From Papilionanthe hookeriana x Papilionanthe teres (Eukaryota > Streptophyta > Magnoliopsida > Asparagales > Orchidaceae), in the NCBI GenBank assembly GCA_022702705.1, contig CM040430.1, positions 80,107,239-80,171,238 of the forward strand: DNA of 64,000 nt. The letters run 5' to 3'. Below the pieces are notes generated by a model that ran no database searches, had not been told where the DNA came from, and saw only the letters and a list, made by a program, of their open reading frames with translations. Within the stretch, counting starts at the first letter, position 1. Each line of letters starts with the position of its first letter. Shown one piece after another: positions 33,626 through 44,763 of this stretch. Both the position numbers and the translations under genes were made by a program.

Positions 33626-34714
33626 GTGCTCCTCCTGAACAGATGCCCTACTATCATCTATCCTAAGGGTCTTTTATAAGTATAATATATTGTGCATAAA
33701 TGAAATACATATAGAAGAATACAATAAATAAAGTACAGTGAAAGAGAAAGTAGTAGTGCATACCTGCCACCTCTTTTGCTGCTACTAAAAAGTTAAAATA
33801 CAAGTAAAACATGTAAATATTACAAAAAATTAAACAAACCCAAAAGACATGAGCACATGTGTATAAAAGTTCAGGTGGCACACATATAGAAGATCAGAGA
33901 TGGGTATAAAAATTTTGGTAAAGAGGTGGGCTCGGAATCAAGATGAATGGCCCTGTGATTCTCGAGGGACATACCTAGACAACCAACAACAATCTAAGAT
34001 CCAACATCAGGTAATAGGCTACTAACAAAACTACCGGAGAAGGCAACTCTTAGTCTATAATGTGACTGACAAGTGAACTTGCCAAAAGTAACAGTCAAAT
34101 TTCTTAATTTACCATGCATATAAGTAATTTAAACTTTAGTTTCAAAGTATAAGTTTTATTAAAGACATATATATTTTTTATTCTTATATATTTTATAAAT
34201 CAAGCACTTCATGTGTCACTCACACTACGAGACTATATACAACAATGACTCCAGGAAGTAAGGGTAACTTCTTACCAAATATTAGAGGGTAGTATTATAA
34301 TATTTACCAACTTCATCTTTCATTATTTTTAAATAAATGGTTTGAGCACAATGACCAAGGCTTATATCCCTGAGCATTGGGTATTACTGTAGATTAAGTT
34401 ATAGTGGGATACTTCTTATTAACATACCTTAATTTGAAGGGGCCTGAATCACATCTTGGTGGGTTCTTATGAATTTCATTTTTTTTTAATTTGAGTGATT
34501 GTTATATTTTTTAGGATGATTTTCCTCAATAAATTGTAGTAAGCCCAAGTGTTCTATGAAATATCTAAAATCTTGCAAAGGTATTTGGGGAGTGACTCTT
34601 AATAACTTTGGAATCTCCTGGATTATTTCAAGTTCATTTGACATTGTAATATTGTTGAGTTAATCGACCCATGTTGAATTAAGAGTTATATTTTAAACTA
34701 CAATCATTGTAAGC
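33626..34714. other. Unassigned stretch with a 52-codon minus-strand ORF
   Basis: Mostly AT-rich, with no repeat match I can defend. One compact frame on the minus strand, ATG at 34644 to TAA at 34486, reads MSNELEIIQEIPKLLRV and later LQDFRYFIEHLGLLQFIEEN. It is amphipathic and could be a scrap of a retroelement or host protein. I do not recognise it. It may also be a diverged continuation of family L. Confidence 0.3.
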
Positions 34715-36325
34715 TGATGCACAAAAAATATGTTGGAATTTTCATATATATATTGTACTCATTTTTTGTGATATTACACTTTAAAGGAAGGCATTTTTCA
34801 TATTTTGTTACAAGTATGACGATTTTAGGCAATTGGAGTAAAAAGAAGAAAAAAGAACGAATTTGGAGCGAAAAGGGCAAAAACAAAAAAAATAGTGTTC
34901 TGGCACCGACGACGCCAGAATGGGCATCAACAGTGCCATTTTCCAGAGAACATCCTTAATTACACGCAATAGGGCGCCAACGGCGCCTAATGTCGGTGGA
35001 GGCTAGATTCAATGTATTTGGACAAGTTTGGAGGGATTCTTGAGGCATCTCTTGGGGAATTCATCCCTAGGCAATTTCAAAGCGAATTTGGCGCCAGAAA
35101 AGGGTGTTTGAGTGGAGTAGATTAGTGTGTCAGTGCTTTGTAACTAGAGAGAAAGTGTGTGTAGAGAGTTTAGAGTCCAGGGTTTGGTGTATAAGTATTA
35201 TTTTGTGAGGTATTCTTCTCAAAAGAGTTGTAGGAGGAGAGGGAAAGTGAGAGATTGCTTCTTCCCCACTATTCTAAGAGAGAATTGTGTATTTTTGTGA
35301 AGAGAGAAGGAGATTCAAAGGAACTTCAAGGGATTTGCTTAGAGAAGAAATTGCGATAAGTTGTGTTTACTTCTTTTTGTCTGTATGACTTTGCTTTTTA
35401 TATATATAATCCTTGTTTTGTCATAGGTTCCTCATGAATTATGAGTAGATTTCTTCGTCTTTCTCCTTGCAGTGCTAAATGGTGAAGTGATGATTTAGAT
35501 TGGATGTGTCATATGAATTTTAAGAAATTATGATGATTTTTCACTCCGTACTTCATTTACTTTTTGATTTGGCCAATTGAATTATTAAAATATGTCTTGA
35601 AACATACGATTCAAAAGGACTATGCGTTCTACAACAAAGATGAAGATTACATTCAATGTCCATGAATGAGTGATGTAGGGGTTGGGTGCAAATAAATATG
35701 GAAATATGGTTTATTGGGCATATAATTAGAGATTCCAAGTGTTTGGAAACTAAAGCAAGACTTAGCCTTCAGGCGAAGGGAAGTGGGAGCTCTGGCGTGA
35801 GAGTCAGTATCCTCCCAGCCTAACCACGGATTTAGAGACTAAACCTAGGATTAACCAATGTTCTTTATAGCACTTGGAAGAGGGTAAAGAATATGTATGC
35901 TCCTGTTTGACACAATACAAGAATTTCACTAATCTTTATCATTCACTCACCATAACATCATTGTAAGGGGAGGACACTTTGTCAATTTGTATCTTTCAAT
36001 ACAAAACTTATTGTAGTAGTAGTTAACTTTATATTGAAGTTTGGAAAGTACTTTAGTGATCTTAAAATCTCTAGCATCTTTAAATTTTAGTAACTTTAGT
36101 ATTTACTTTACGTGCATTATAATTTTAATATTGGATTTATGTGCTACGCTTTAAAGGTTTCTTTTCTCCCTATGTGATCGATAACCAGGACTCCACTGGA
36201 GCCTTGTATTACTTAAGCGATACATATACTTGCATATAGATTGACTAATTTCTTATTAAATTGATTATACTTTGTGATTAAAGTGAAAATACTTATAAAT
36301 ACTTATTTAAGACAGTTGCGCTTTA
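34715..36325 (+). mobile_element. Athila-type LTR (LTR A)
   Basis: It starts TGATGC and runs about 1.6 kb. It shares with LTR B (36949-38499) the blocks TTACACTTTAAAGGAA, AGTCAGTATCCTCCCAGCCT, AACCACGGATTT, CCAATGTTCTTTATA and CCAGGACTCCACT.GAGCC. Part of this set is shared, inverted, with LTR1. GGCGCC clusters lie at 34972-34988 and about 35091. No polypurine tract precedes it and no primer site follows, so it is probably a solo or rearranged LTR. Confidence 0.75.
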
Positions 36326-36564
36326 TCGTGCGTGATTAAGGATGCTCTCTGGAAAATGGCGTCATTGGCGCCAGAATACAGCTTTATGGTTTTTGCCTTT
36401 TTTCACTCCAAATTCGTTCCTTTTTTGCTTCTTTTTGCTCCAATTACCTAAAAAATCATCACACTTGCAGCAAAACATGAAAAATACCTTTCTTTAAAGT
36501 GCATACCACAAAAAATGAGTACAAAAAATATATATATATAATCCAACATATTTTTGGTGCATCT
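36316..36564 (-). mobile_element. Inverted LTR start, second arm of a foldback
   Basis: This is a near-exact inverse of 34715-34975. Landmarks are GGATGCTCTCTGGAAAATGG, CTCCAAATTCGTTCC, TTTAAAG.GCAT and CCAACATATTTTTGGTGCAT. It sits directly at the 3' end of LTR A, so A plus this piece form an inverted repeat with ~250-base arms and ~1.34 kb between them. Confidence 0.8.
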
Positions 36565-36948
36565 TAAGCTTATTGATGTCTTAATTATCCCATGAGTGAG
36601 ACAAATGGTCAATTACTTTTTAATGTTATATTAAGAATTGGGTAGGTGAACACCTCTGAAGGTGTGCTTATAATCATTAGATAATTTTACACTCGTACTC
36701 CTGAATTGGGTTTGAGCTTGTAGTGTTATAAAATGTTTCATGTCATTTATGTTTTCTTCTTTTAATTACATCTCAAACGATATTGAGTTAAACCTAATTC
36801 ACTATCAAGCAAATTTTTAAAAGTATTACAAAATATGTTTGATATTTATTAAATGAACTTTACTTAATCATTGATTGGGAGTTTCAAATCAGTGAATTAT
36901 TAATCTTCTAACACATCATTCTCATTGTTAGATGATCCACTAAAAATT
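36565..36948. other. Short spacer between LTR A foldback and LTR B
   Basis: AT-rich, with no coding frame and no internal retroelement sequence recognised. If A and B once belonged to one element, its interior has been almost entirely deleted. Confidence 0.5.
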
Positions 36949-38496
36949 TGATAGCTTTTTACTATTCATTTCATACATATTTTTGAATATATTGCACTTT
37001 AAAGAAATGTATTTTTCATGATTTCATGCAGGTACAATGATTTTAGACATTTGGAGCAAAAGGAAGCGAAAAGGAGCAAATTTGGAGCAAAAAGGGACAA
37101 AATTGCATTTTATTGAACTTGCGCCGAATGGCGCTGTCATCAGGACCAAAACACGCTATTTTATAGAGAGTTGCGACCGAATTTGCGGAATAATGCGCCA
37201 AACAGTACCCTATCCAGCGTCGGACCATGCACTATCCTGATTTCAAACAAGATACAATGTATTTGTCCGAATTTTAGAGGGTTGCTTGAGGAAACTTTTG
37301 GGAGTTCAGTTTTAGCCAAATTTAAACTCCTTTGGAGCCATGTTTAAAGAGGAGAGAAGAGTTTAAAGTGTAGAGAGAGTTTAGAGAGAGTGTCTTTTCA
37401 TTTAGTTTAGGAAATCTAGATTTTGTGTTTTCTCTTCTAAGGAGTGTAAGAGAAGGGGAAAGTGAGAGATTTCTTCTTCCTTACTCATCTGAAGAGAGAA
37501 TTGTGCATTGTTGTGAAGAAAGAAGAGGAGTCAAAGGAATTCCTTGAGATTCGCTTGGGGAAAAGTTTGAGATAAGTTGTCTTTAATTTACTCTGTTTGT
37601 ATGACGTTGTTTTTATATATAAAATTCATGTTTTGTCATCTTTTCCTCATGAGTCTTGAGTAGATTTCTTTGTCTTTCTCCTTTTCATGTGATGTGTTGA
37701 TGTTGTGATATGAAAATGATGTGTCGATTTATTATGGAGAATTTGTGATGACCTTTTCAATTCAAACTTCATTTACTTTTTGATCTGGCTAATTGAATTT
37801 GTAAAACTTGTTGGGAAACATATGTTCCGAAAGGATTATGAGTTCCAAAACAAAAGTGAAGGTCACATTCAATGTCCATGAATGAGAGATGTAGTTCATG
37901 GGGATTGAGTGAAAATAAATAAGGAAATATACTTTGATGGGCGTAGAATTAGAGATTTTAGAGTTACAGACTGAAATCCTCAATTTTGTCCTAATGTCTG
38001 GAAACTAAAGTGAGAGTTAGCCTTCAGGTGAAGAGGGAAGTGGGAGCTCTGGAGTGAAAGTCAGTATCCTCCCAGCCTAACCACGGATTTGGGGACTGAA
38101 CTTAGGATTAGCCAATGTTCTTTATATACCGAAAAATGAGTAAAGAATAGGAATGCTTCTATTTGGCACAATACATTTGCATCACTGATCTATGTTACAA
38201 TAACCATCATATTATAATTGAAAAGGAGGAAGACTCTTTCTTACAACTGAACTTTATTATAAATTTAGTCTTGTGTTAGTTTAACTTGCTAGAGTTTAGA
38301 ACGTACTTTGGTAGAAATAGTAATTAAAACTGTTTGTCTTTAATTTAAGAATTGAACTTACTTTCATTTGTGCTGTGATTCGATAAGTGATTTCTGTGCT
38401 ATACCATAAAATTAACGCATCTCTGTGGGATTGATATCCAGGACTCCACTAGAGCCCTGTATTACTTGAGTGACACGTATGTGTGACTCATTATCA

Positions 38497-38499
<3 letters not shown>
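36949..38499 (+). mobile_element. Athila-type LTR (LTR B), 3' end truncated
   Basis: It starts TGATAG and parallels LTR A in orientation and block order (GCACTTTAAAGAAATG, GGAGCAAAAGG, GTCAGTATCCTCCCAGCCT, CCAGGACTCCACTAGAGCC). It stops about 90 bases short of the LTR A end, where a TA array and then a LINE begin. It is diverged enough from A that the two need not be partners. Confidence 0.72.

Positions 38500-38570
<71 letters not shown>
38500..38570. repeat. (TA)n microsatellite at the 3' end of LINE 1
   Basis: About 70 bases of pure TA between the truncated LTR B and the 3' end of the LINE. It could be the LINE's own tail or a pre-existing target. Confidence 0.95.
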
Positions 38571-38573
<3 letters not shown>

Positions 38574-38764
38574 GAAAGGGAAAATTCATTCAATAAAAAA
38601 GGTTACATACATCCGAGAAAGGGAATATTAGTCAAATCCCCTAATAGTAAAAGCCTTAGAGGCTCAAAAGGTGTAACGAGAAAAAGCTGTATTACTAGTA
38701 GATGCGGCATTTTCTGTCAACCAATTAGCGAGGTTGGTTACCCTCTCTAAATATATGAGACCAC

Positions 38765-41700
38765 TTAAGTGTAAAAAACCAAAAGTAGAGAGAATGGTTC
38801 CGAGAAAATAGACCAAATTCCGAGGAGGAGGAGAGAACCCCTGCGAATATTAATCAATTGTTGTGAGTCAGATTCTATCCAAACATAATGATATTTGAGT
38901 GCTTTAGCAGTAACAAGTGCCCAGTGAGCAGCCTGAAGCTCAGAATCCAAAGATGATGAAGAGACAATGGGTGCATGAGAAAACCACAATAAATGACCCA
39001 GAGAGTTTCTGCACACATCACCTATACCAGTAGATGAAGGGGTAAAATTGCCATCAATATTGATTTTAATCCATGGCATGGAAGGCAGGGACCATCTCAG
39101 CAAAACAGTTTTTCTTTTGGTGGAGCATTCCAACAATGAGTGTTTGTTTATGAAGCTACAGCAATTAGCCACAATAGTATTAATCAGAGAAGGTTTGTTC
39201 TCATACTTAGCTTGATTTACGGCCATCCATACAAACCGACGAGAGGACTAAAGGAACTTGGTACCATCTGCTCATCTTTCCAGTCCTCCCAGCAAGCCTC
39301 CAAGGATATCCAGTTATATTTAAGTTGAGTTAAATTTAGTTGATGTAACACAAAATTCCATACTTGGTTAGTGACAGAGCAATTTAGGAAAAGATGAGAG
39401 ACAGTTTCTTCATGAGAATGGCATAACCGGCATCTAGAGGCGGTTCTCGGCCCTTTTAACTTCAAGATATCATCCGATGGAAGATACTTATGAAATAATC
39501 TCCAACGGAAAAGGACATAGATGGAGATAATAGCACAGTCCGGATCTTCTCCCACCAATTGGTGTCGGACCATGAAGTGAAGGAATTGTGTATCATGCTT
39601 GTTAAAGGATTGTTTGTTAGATTGCTTCAACAAATTTTTATCGGGTTTAGTTGGTTCAATAGGGATGACAAGGATCTGCTCGCACACTTTCCTCATCCAA
39701 CACCTCTCTCGGAAGACTAACATTCCATCGGTCCTCCACCCGAAATCGAAGCCGTAAGATGATGATTTATCTCATTAGTGAAAGTTAAATGACCATCTGG
39801 ATTACAATTATCATAATAAAAATTTACATCCCCGGCTCCAACCTCCCAGTAGAAGAACTGGTTAGCTGTTTCCCTCACTTTCAGCAAACTTTTCCAGTGT
39901 TTTGAATCCCCCAGCTTTGGCAAAACAGCATTTGGATGTGATTTCCTGCAATACTTCTCTTTTAAGAATTTAGCCCACATAGTACCTTGCCTTCGAATTT
40001 GATCCATTGTTTACGATAAAAAGGTGACTCATCTGTTAGAAGCTCTTGATGCCCAAGCCCCCAGCCTTTATAGGTTTACAAAATTTATTCCACACAGTCC
40101 AATGGTGTTGCTTGGACTGACCCTCCCAAAGAAATTTATTGAAGATAGTTTCAATCATCTTCTGGGTACTTTTTTCATTCTAACCATCTGCATGGTATAA
40201 AGAGGGAAGGTTGATAAAATACTTTTTAGCAAAGTTAATCTACCTCCATTCGACAAGAAAGTATTGGTCCAACAGTTTAAAGTTGATGTGATCTTGTGTA
40301 CCACCTCATCATATTGGGATTGTTTTCTCCTGCCTTTGATCAACTGCACCCCCAGATACTTTAAAGGAAGTTCAACGATCGAAAAGCCGGAGAACTCTTT
40401 CACCCATTCGCTGATGTTTATACCTTTTCCCGATCAAGACTGACACTTCCCTTTATTGAGTTTATGACCAGCTACCTTGGATAAATGTTCTGTCATTTGG
40501 ATAGTTTTTCTGATACCTTGCTTACTCCCATTAGTGAAAATAATTACATCATCTGTATAGGCCAGATGACTGATAATTTGGGAGGAGCCATGGTGATAAT
40601 TTAGGTAGGGGTAGTGATTTTGAGCAGCATTAATAATCCTGGAAAATTAGTCAAAGGCCAAAATGAAAACAGTTGGGGAAAGGGGATCACCTTGCTTTAA
40701 CCCCCTACCTGCTTTAAAAAAACCAAAGCTGCTACCATTAACAAGGACACTATAATAAGCACTTGAGAGCCATCTCTGAATTAAATTACAGAAGGTGGGA
40801 TGGAAACCTTGAGCTTTAAGCACCAGATCTATAAAATGCCAACTGATAGTGTCATAAGCTTTTTTGAGATCCAACGTAAAAATGATATTCTGCCCCCTAC
40901 AGCCCTTATCAATATCCAGTAACAACTCCTGAGCAAGCAAGCAATTGTCAGTGATGTTTCTCCTCTGCACAAAAGCAGATTGGTTAGAGCTAATCAAATG
41001 ATTAAGATGAGGTTTCAATCTCCCCACTATAATCTTGCTAATGATTTTAGAAAAGGTAGAGGTGACACTAATAGGTCTGAAATCTGCCCAGCTTGATTTT
41101 TTAGTATCATTAGGAATGAGAGCAATGCTAGATGCAGCAAAATACTTTGGTAGATTAGTTCCTGAGAAGAAAGATTAAACAACCTTAATGAGATCAGTGC
41201 TCACAATGTCCCAAGCTTTTCGGTAAAAAGTTGAGGTGAAGCCATCAGGACCAGCAGTCCTATTTCCATCAATACATTTTAAAGCATGCAAAATTTCCTT
41301 TTCATCAGGGAGTAAAGTCAAGTTAAGTTGATTTACATAGGCATTGTTTCCTGAAAAAACCTCAGCAAACAAAAAATTTGATGATGTAGGTTGGGCAGCA
41401 AACATAAATTGAAACTACTGTACAGCACTTTGTGAAATAGCATGTTGATCAGTAACCCAATTACCAACAGAATCCTTGATTCTAAGGATAACATTAATCT
41501 TACTCCTGTGTTTAATCATGGCAAGGAAATACTTAGTGTTCCCGTCGCCAAAATGATATCTGTTAACTGCATCTTTTTGTTTTAAAAAATTCTCTTCCCT
41601 GTCCAAAGCTTGTAATAATTGAGTATGAGCAGAAATTAGATCTTGATCCTGATTCACACCCTGGTCTTGGTTAGCTTCCAGCAACTGCACTTTAGTATCA

Positions 41701-42584
41701 GCATCCCTTACTTGTTGAAATACATTCACAAAGCTGTGCTTATTCCAATTCCTTAAATGATAAGACACATTTTTATTTAGCCTCCAAAGTTTATTAAGTG
41801 GATTGCATATGGGGTAATCTAGAACTCTCCAAGCTCTTTTCACCTCCTCTAAGAAGTTAGAATGATCACTCAAAACATTGAGAAATCTGAATGGGGAGCA
41901 TCCCTTATAAGGGCAAAAGGAAATCTGAATCAAAAGTGGTGAATGATCGAAGTGGATACGTGCGGATGAAACACTTGAGTAATGGGAAACATGTTCGACC
42001 GGGAATCATTAGCCAAAATTCTATCAATTCTCTCTAATAGTTTACCCCTCTGCCAGGTAAAGGGAGAACCAATGAAGCCCATATCAAACAATCCAGCTGT
42101 AGTTATATTCTGTGAGCATTGCAACATGGAGTGAAGATCAGGAGTTCTGCCACCTTTTTTCTCACTAGGATCTCTAATACAATTAAAATCACCTCCCACA
42201 ATCCAGTTGGAAGGATTGTTAGCACTAATATTACACAGCTCAGCCCAAAGAGAAGACCTATCTGTAGGAGTACAGCCAGCATAAACAAATGTAGCACAGC
42301 CATTGAATTGATCCAAACCAAACTGAAGATGCAAAAATTGATAATTATCAAGTACAATATTGCAATTCAGTTCTTTCCTAGTAAAGATCCAAATCTTATT
42401 ATTACAATTAGACTGAAAATGGAAGCCATGGAATTTTTTTTGTAATTTTAGAGATATTAGTATGCACCAAAGGTTCCAACAAAGCAAAAATCCACAGTTT
42501 GTAAGTCTTGTTTAAATGAAGGAGTCTATTAAGGGTTCCAGGACTTGCAACACCCCTAACATTCCAGCAAAGAAGATTAATCAT
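38765..42584 (-). pseudogene. LINE 1 ORF2: endonuclease, reverse transcriptase, RNase H
   Basis: The start at 42584 gives MINLLCWNVRGVASPGTLNR, the APE-type endonuclease N-terminus. It continues with LEPLV, YAGCTP, GGDFNCI and, after a frameshift near 41935, DHSPL. The reverse transcriptase (41405-40155) shows AGPDGFTSTFYRKAW, SAFVQRRNITDNCLLAQEL, LDLKKAYDTISW, GLKQGDPLSP and an intact AYTDD (YTDD at 40548-40559). A C-x2-C-x8-H-x4-C zinc finger follows (CRLCHSHEETVSHLFLNC, about 39400). The RNase H at 38765-39226 keeps NIDGN, SELQAAHWAL and ESDSQ. Several stops and frameshifts remain, so it is not active, but every domain is recognisable. The protein nicks target DNA and copies the RNA in place. 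Confidence 0.9.
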
Positions 42585-43020
42585 GATGAATGGCCTTACC
42601 AGCCCTAGTTATTCTAGGGGGAGTGGCTGAAGAATTGTCCATACCAATTATGTTAGACTTAGATAAATTTTGTAGTTCCATGATATCTTTTCTCCTTCTC
42701 CTGATTTTTTTTTTGAGACCATGCTCCTTCTGATGCTGTAGTTAAATCATCAATGACAAGCTGGGCTGAGTCACCAGTAATGGGTTCTGTAGGAGTTATA
42801 AAGGTGTCACCTGCCTCTGAACTAGTAGGTATTACTTCCTCTTCAGTAGATTGGAGCTCTAATGAATTGTGTTGAATTTGTACACCTTCATCAGAAGGAT
42901 CCCTTATCTCAATGATCTAATCAGCATACTGCCCAGCAGCAATAAAACCTGAAGGGCCTACTCTATATCAGTAACTCCAGCCACATCCCCATCAGTTCCA
43001 GAAACCAGATTCAAGTCAGG

Positions 43021-43935
43021 CTAATCCTGAGCAACATCTGGACCCAATTGGACAGGGCTTGATGGAATGACCTGAGGTGTAGAAGTTTGCTCAGTGTTCT
43101 TTGTGCCCTTGTTAACCACATTATAAGGTCTAAGTTCAGGATGAAGTTTGAAACATTGCCCCATAGTATGACCAAATAGGTGGCAGTGCTTACAATATAA
43201 GGGCTGATATTCCATCACAATGGGTTGCCAGTACCCATTATTGGCAGTACCCAGCCACACACCATCAATGTAAGGCTGAGTAATATCCCTTTCCACCAGA
43301 AATCTTGCATTGGAAATCCTTGTAGCATTAGCAGAAGGTATGTCCAGCTTGAGTGGTCTCCCCATTGAGTCAGCAATATCATAAATAATCCTGTGATTAT
43401 TAAAGGGAAGCTTTAGGTTAGGAAGGCTGAACCAAACAGGAACAATTGGTGGCTCCTTAGTTGGATCAAAGTCCAATGTCCATTTCAGCAACTTCATGGG
43501 TTTTCCATCAATCATTATGACCTTTTTAGAAAAAATCTGAGCATAATCCTCCTCCAATGATAACTGTAACATGATATGTCTACTATCAAAGACCCCAATT
43601 TTCCAACTACCCACAAGTTTGAAATCAACCATTGCCTTTCTTAGTATATCAAGTTTGGGGTGTCCAAACTGAAATTTCCCTACTAATGTAAATCTGTAAG
43701 GCTCTGATAGCTTAGTGAGTTCCTCTTCAGTAAAAATGAGAGCTAGTTTCCCAGCCTTCCTTATACATTTTCTAATGAATTCACATTCGGCCTTACCCTC
43801 CATGGCATCATGAAATAGTTGGGGGAAAACTAGTTTATCTCCAAGAGTGGTGCCTCCTTCCTTTCTTACAATGACTTCTGCAAACGTGCCCCTCCCAATG
43901 AAATGAGGGTCAGCTCTAGTAAGTTCTGTTGCCAT
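43021..43935 (-). CDS. LINE 1 ORF1, DUF4283 and zinc-knuckle protein
   Basis: An uninterrupted 304-residue frame from the ATG at 43935. It reads as a plant L1 ORF1. The N-terminal DUF4283-type domain includes FTEEELTKLSEPYRFTLVGK and GVFDSRHIMLQLSLEEDY. After it come DIPSANATRISNARFLVERD and a CCHC knuckle (CKHCHLFGHTMGQC, C-x2-C-x4-H-x4-C, about residues 246-259). A Pro/Ser/Thr-rich tail ends at a stop at 43021. The family usually has a longer tail, and the next ~430 bases hold scraps of it in broken frames. It binds element RNA in ribonucleoprotein particles. It is one of the few long open frames left in the window. Confidence 0.85.
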   Translation of the reverse strand: MATELTRADPHFIGRGTFAEVIVRKEGGTTLGDKLVFPQLFHDAMEGKAECEFIRKCIRKAGKLALIFTEEELTKLSEPYRFTLVGKFQFGHPKLDILRKAMVDFKLVGSWKIGVFDSRHIMLQLSLEEDYAQIFSKKVIMIDGKPMKLLKWTLDFDPTKEPPIVPVWFSLPNLKLPFNNHRIIYDIADSMGRPLKLDIPSANATRISNARFLVERDITQPYIDGVWLGTANNGYWQPIVMEYQPLYCKHCHLFGHTMGQCFKLHPELRPYNVVNKGTKNTEQTSTPQVIPSSPVQLGPDVAQD

Positions 43936-44169
43936 ATCTCAATGGAACAAGACCACTCCAAGTAAATTAAAAATAAGAAATGCCCGGGAAGGGTAAAAAC
44001 CACTTCCCCACCCAAACCTAAGAATGCTGAAGAGAAAAAGTGGATTTCTTCCCCTCCTAACCACCTTCTTCAGCCCAGGGAACGCACCGCCGCCACCAAT
44101 GCCTAACAGCTCCATTGAAACCCTAGCAGAGCACCTACAGCCGCCACCTCCATTGAAACCCTTTTTCCC

Positions 44170-44200
<31 letters not shown>

Positions 44201-44440
44201 TACATATATATATATATATATACATACATATATATATATATATACATACATATATATATATATATACATACATATATATATATATATATAGATACATACA
44301 TATATATATATATATACATATATACATACATATATATATATATATACATACATATATATATATATATACATACATATATATATATATACATACATATATA
44401 TATATATACATACATATATACATACATATATATATATATA
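44170..44440. repeat. TA array with regular TACATACA units, between the LINEs
   Basis: About 270 bases made of (TA)7-11 runs separated by TACATACA, giving roughly ten units of 24-28 bases. All long frames across it (Tyr/Ile repeats on both strands) are by-products. Confidence 0.95.
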
Positions 44441-44763
44441 TTTTTTGAAAGAAAAGAGCTAGAGTAGCTCCCTACATGTTAATGATGAAAAAAACAATTA
44501 CATACCCCGATTGAAGTAACCAAAAATACTATGGTGGTATAAGATGCTACACACCACACCCTATACGGACACCGAGTATACTTCCAACGAAAAAAGAAAA
44601 CAAAAGCAAAACATATGTCATCCACTAATAGACACCAATCTAAAATGTGGAGCCCGCACAAGGTCCGCATCCAAAAGGTAGGACAGGGTAGGAGGAGGGG
44701 CAGCTCGACACAAGGACCCGTTGAGAGTGGAGGGCTTTCCTAGCTAGCCAATTAGCAGGCTCG

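Larger units (their letters stand above)
38571..44169 (-). mobile_element. L1-type LINE 1, near full length (~5.6 kb)
   Basis: In minus-strand order it has a GC-rich 5' leader (about 43940-44169), ORF1 (43021-43935) and ORF2 (42584-38765) with endonuclease, reverse transcriptase, zinc finger and RNase H, then a short 3' tail ending at the TA array. Both boundaries are TA-rich arrays. The length and domain order are those of a complete plant L1. Confidence 0.9.

Noticed and set aside
34715..38499. A complete LTR retrotransposon with LTR A and LTR B as its pair
   Set aside because: Only ~0.6 kb separates them, with no primer site, polypurine tract or coding sequence, and the two LTRs are clearly diverged.
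44024..44467. Long open frames on both strands reading Tyr/Ile/Met repeats
   Set aside because: They are translations of the TA/TACATACA array, open only because the repeat lacks stops on either strand.
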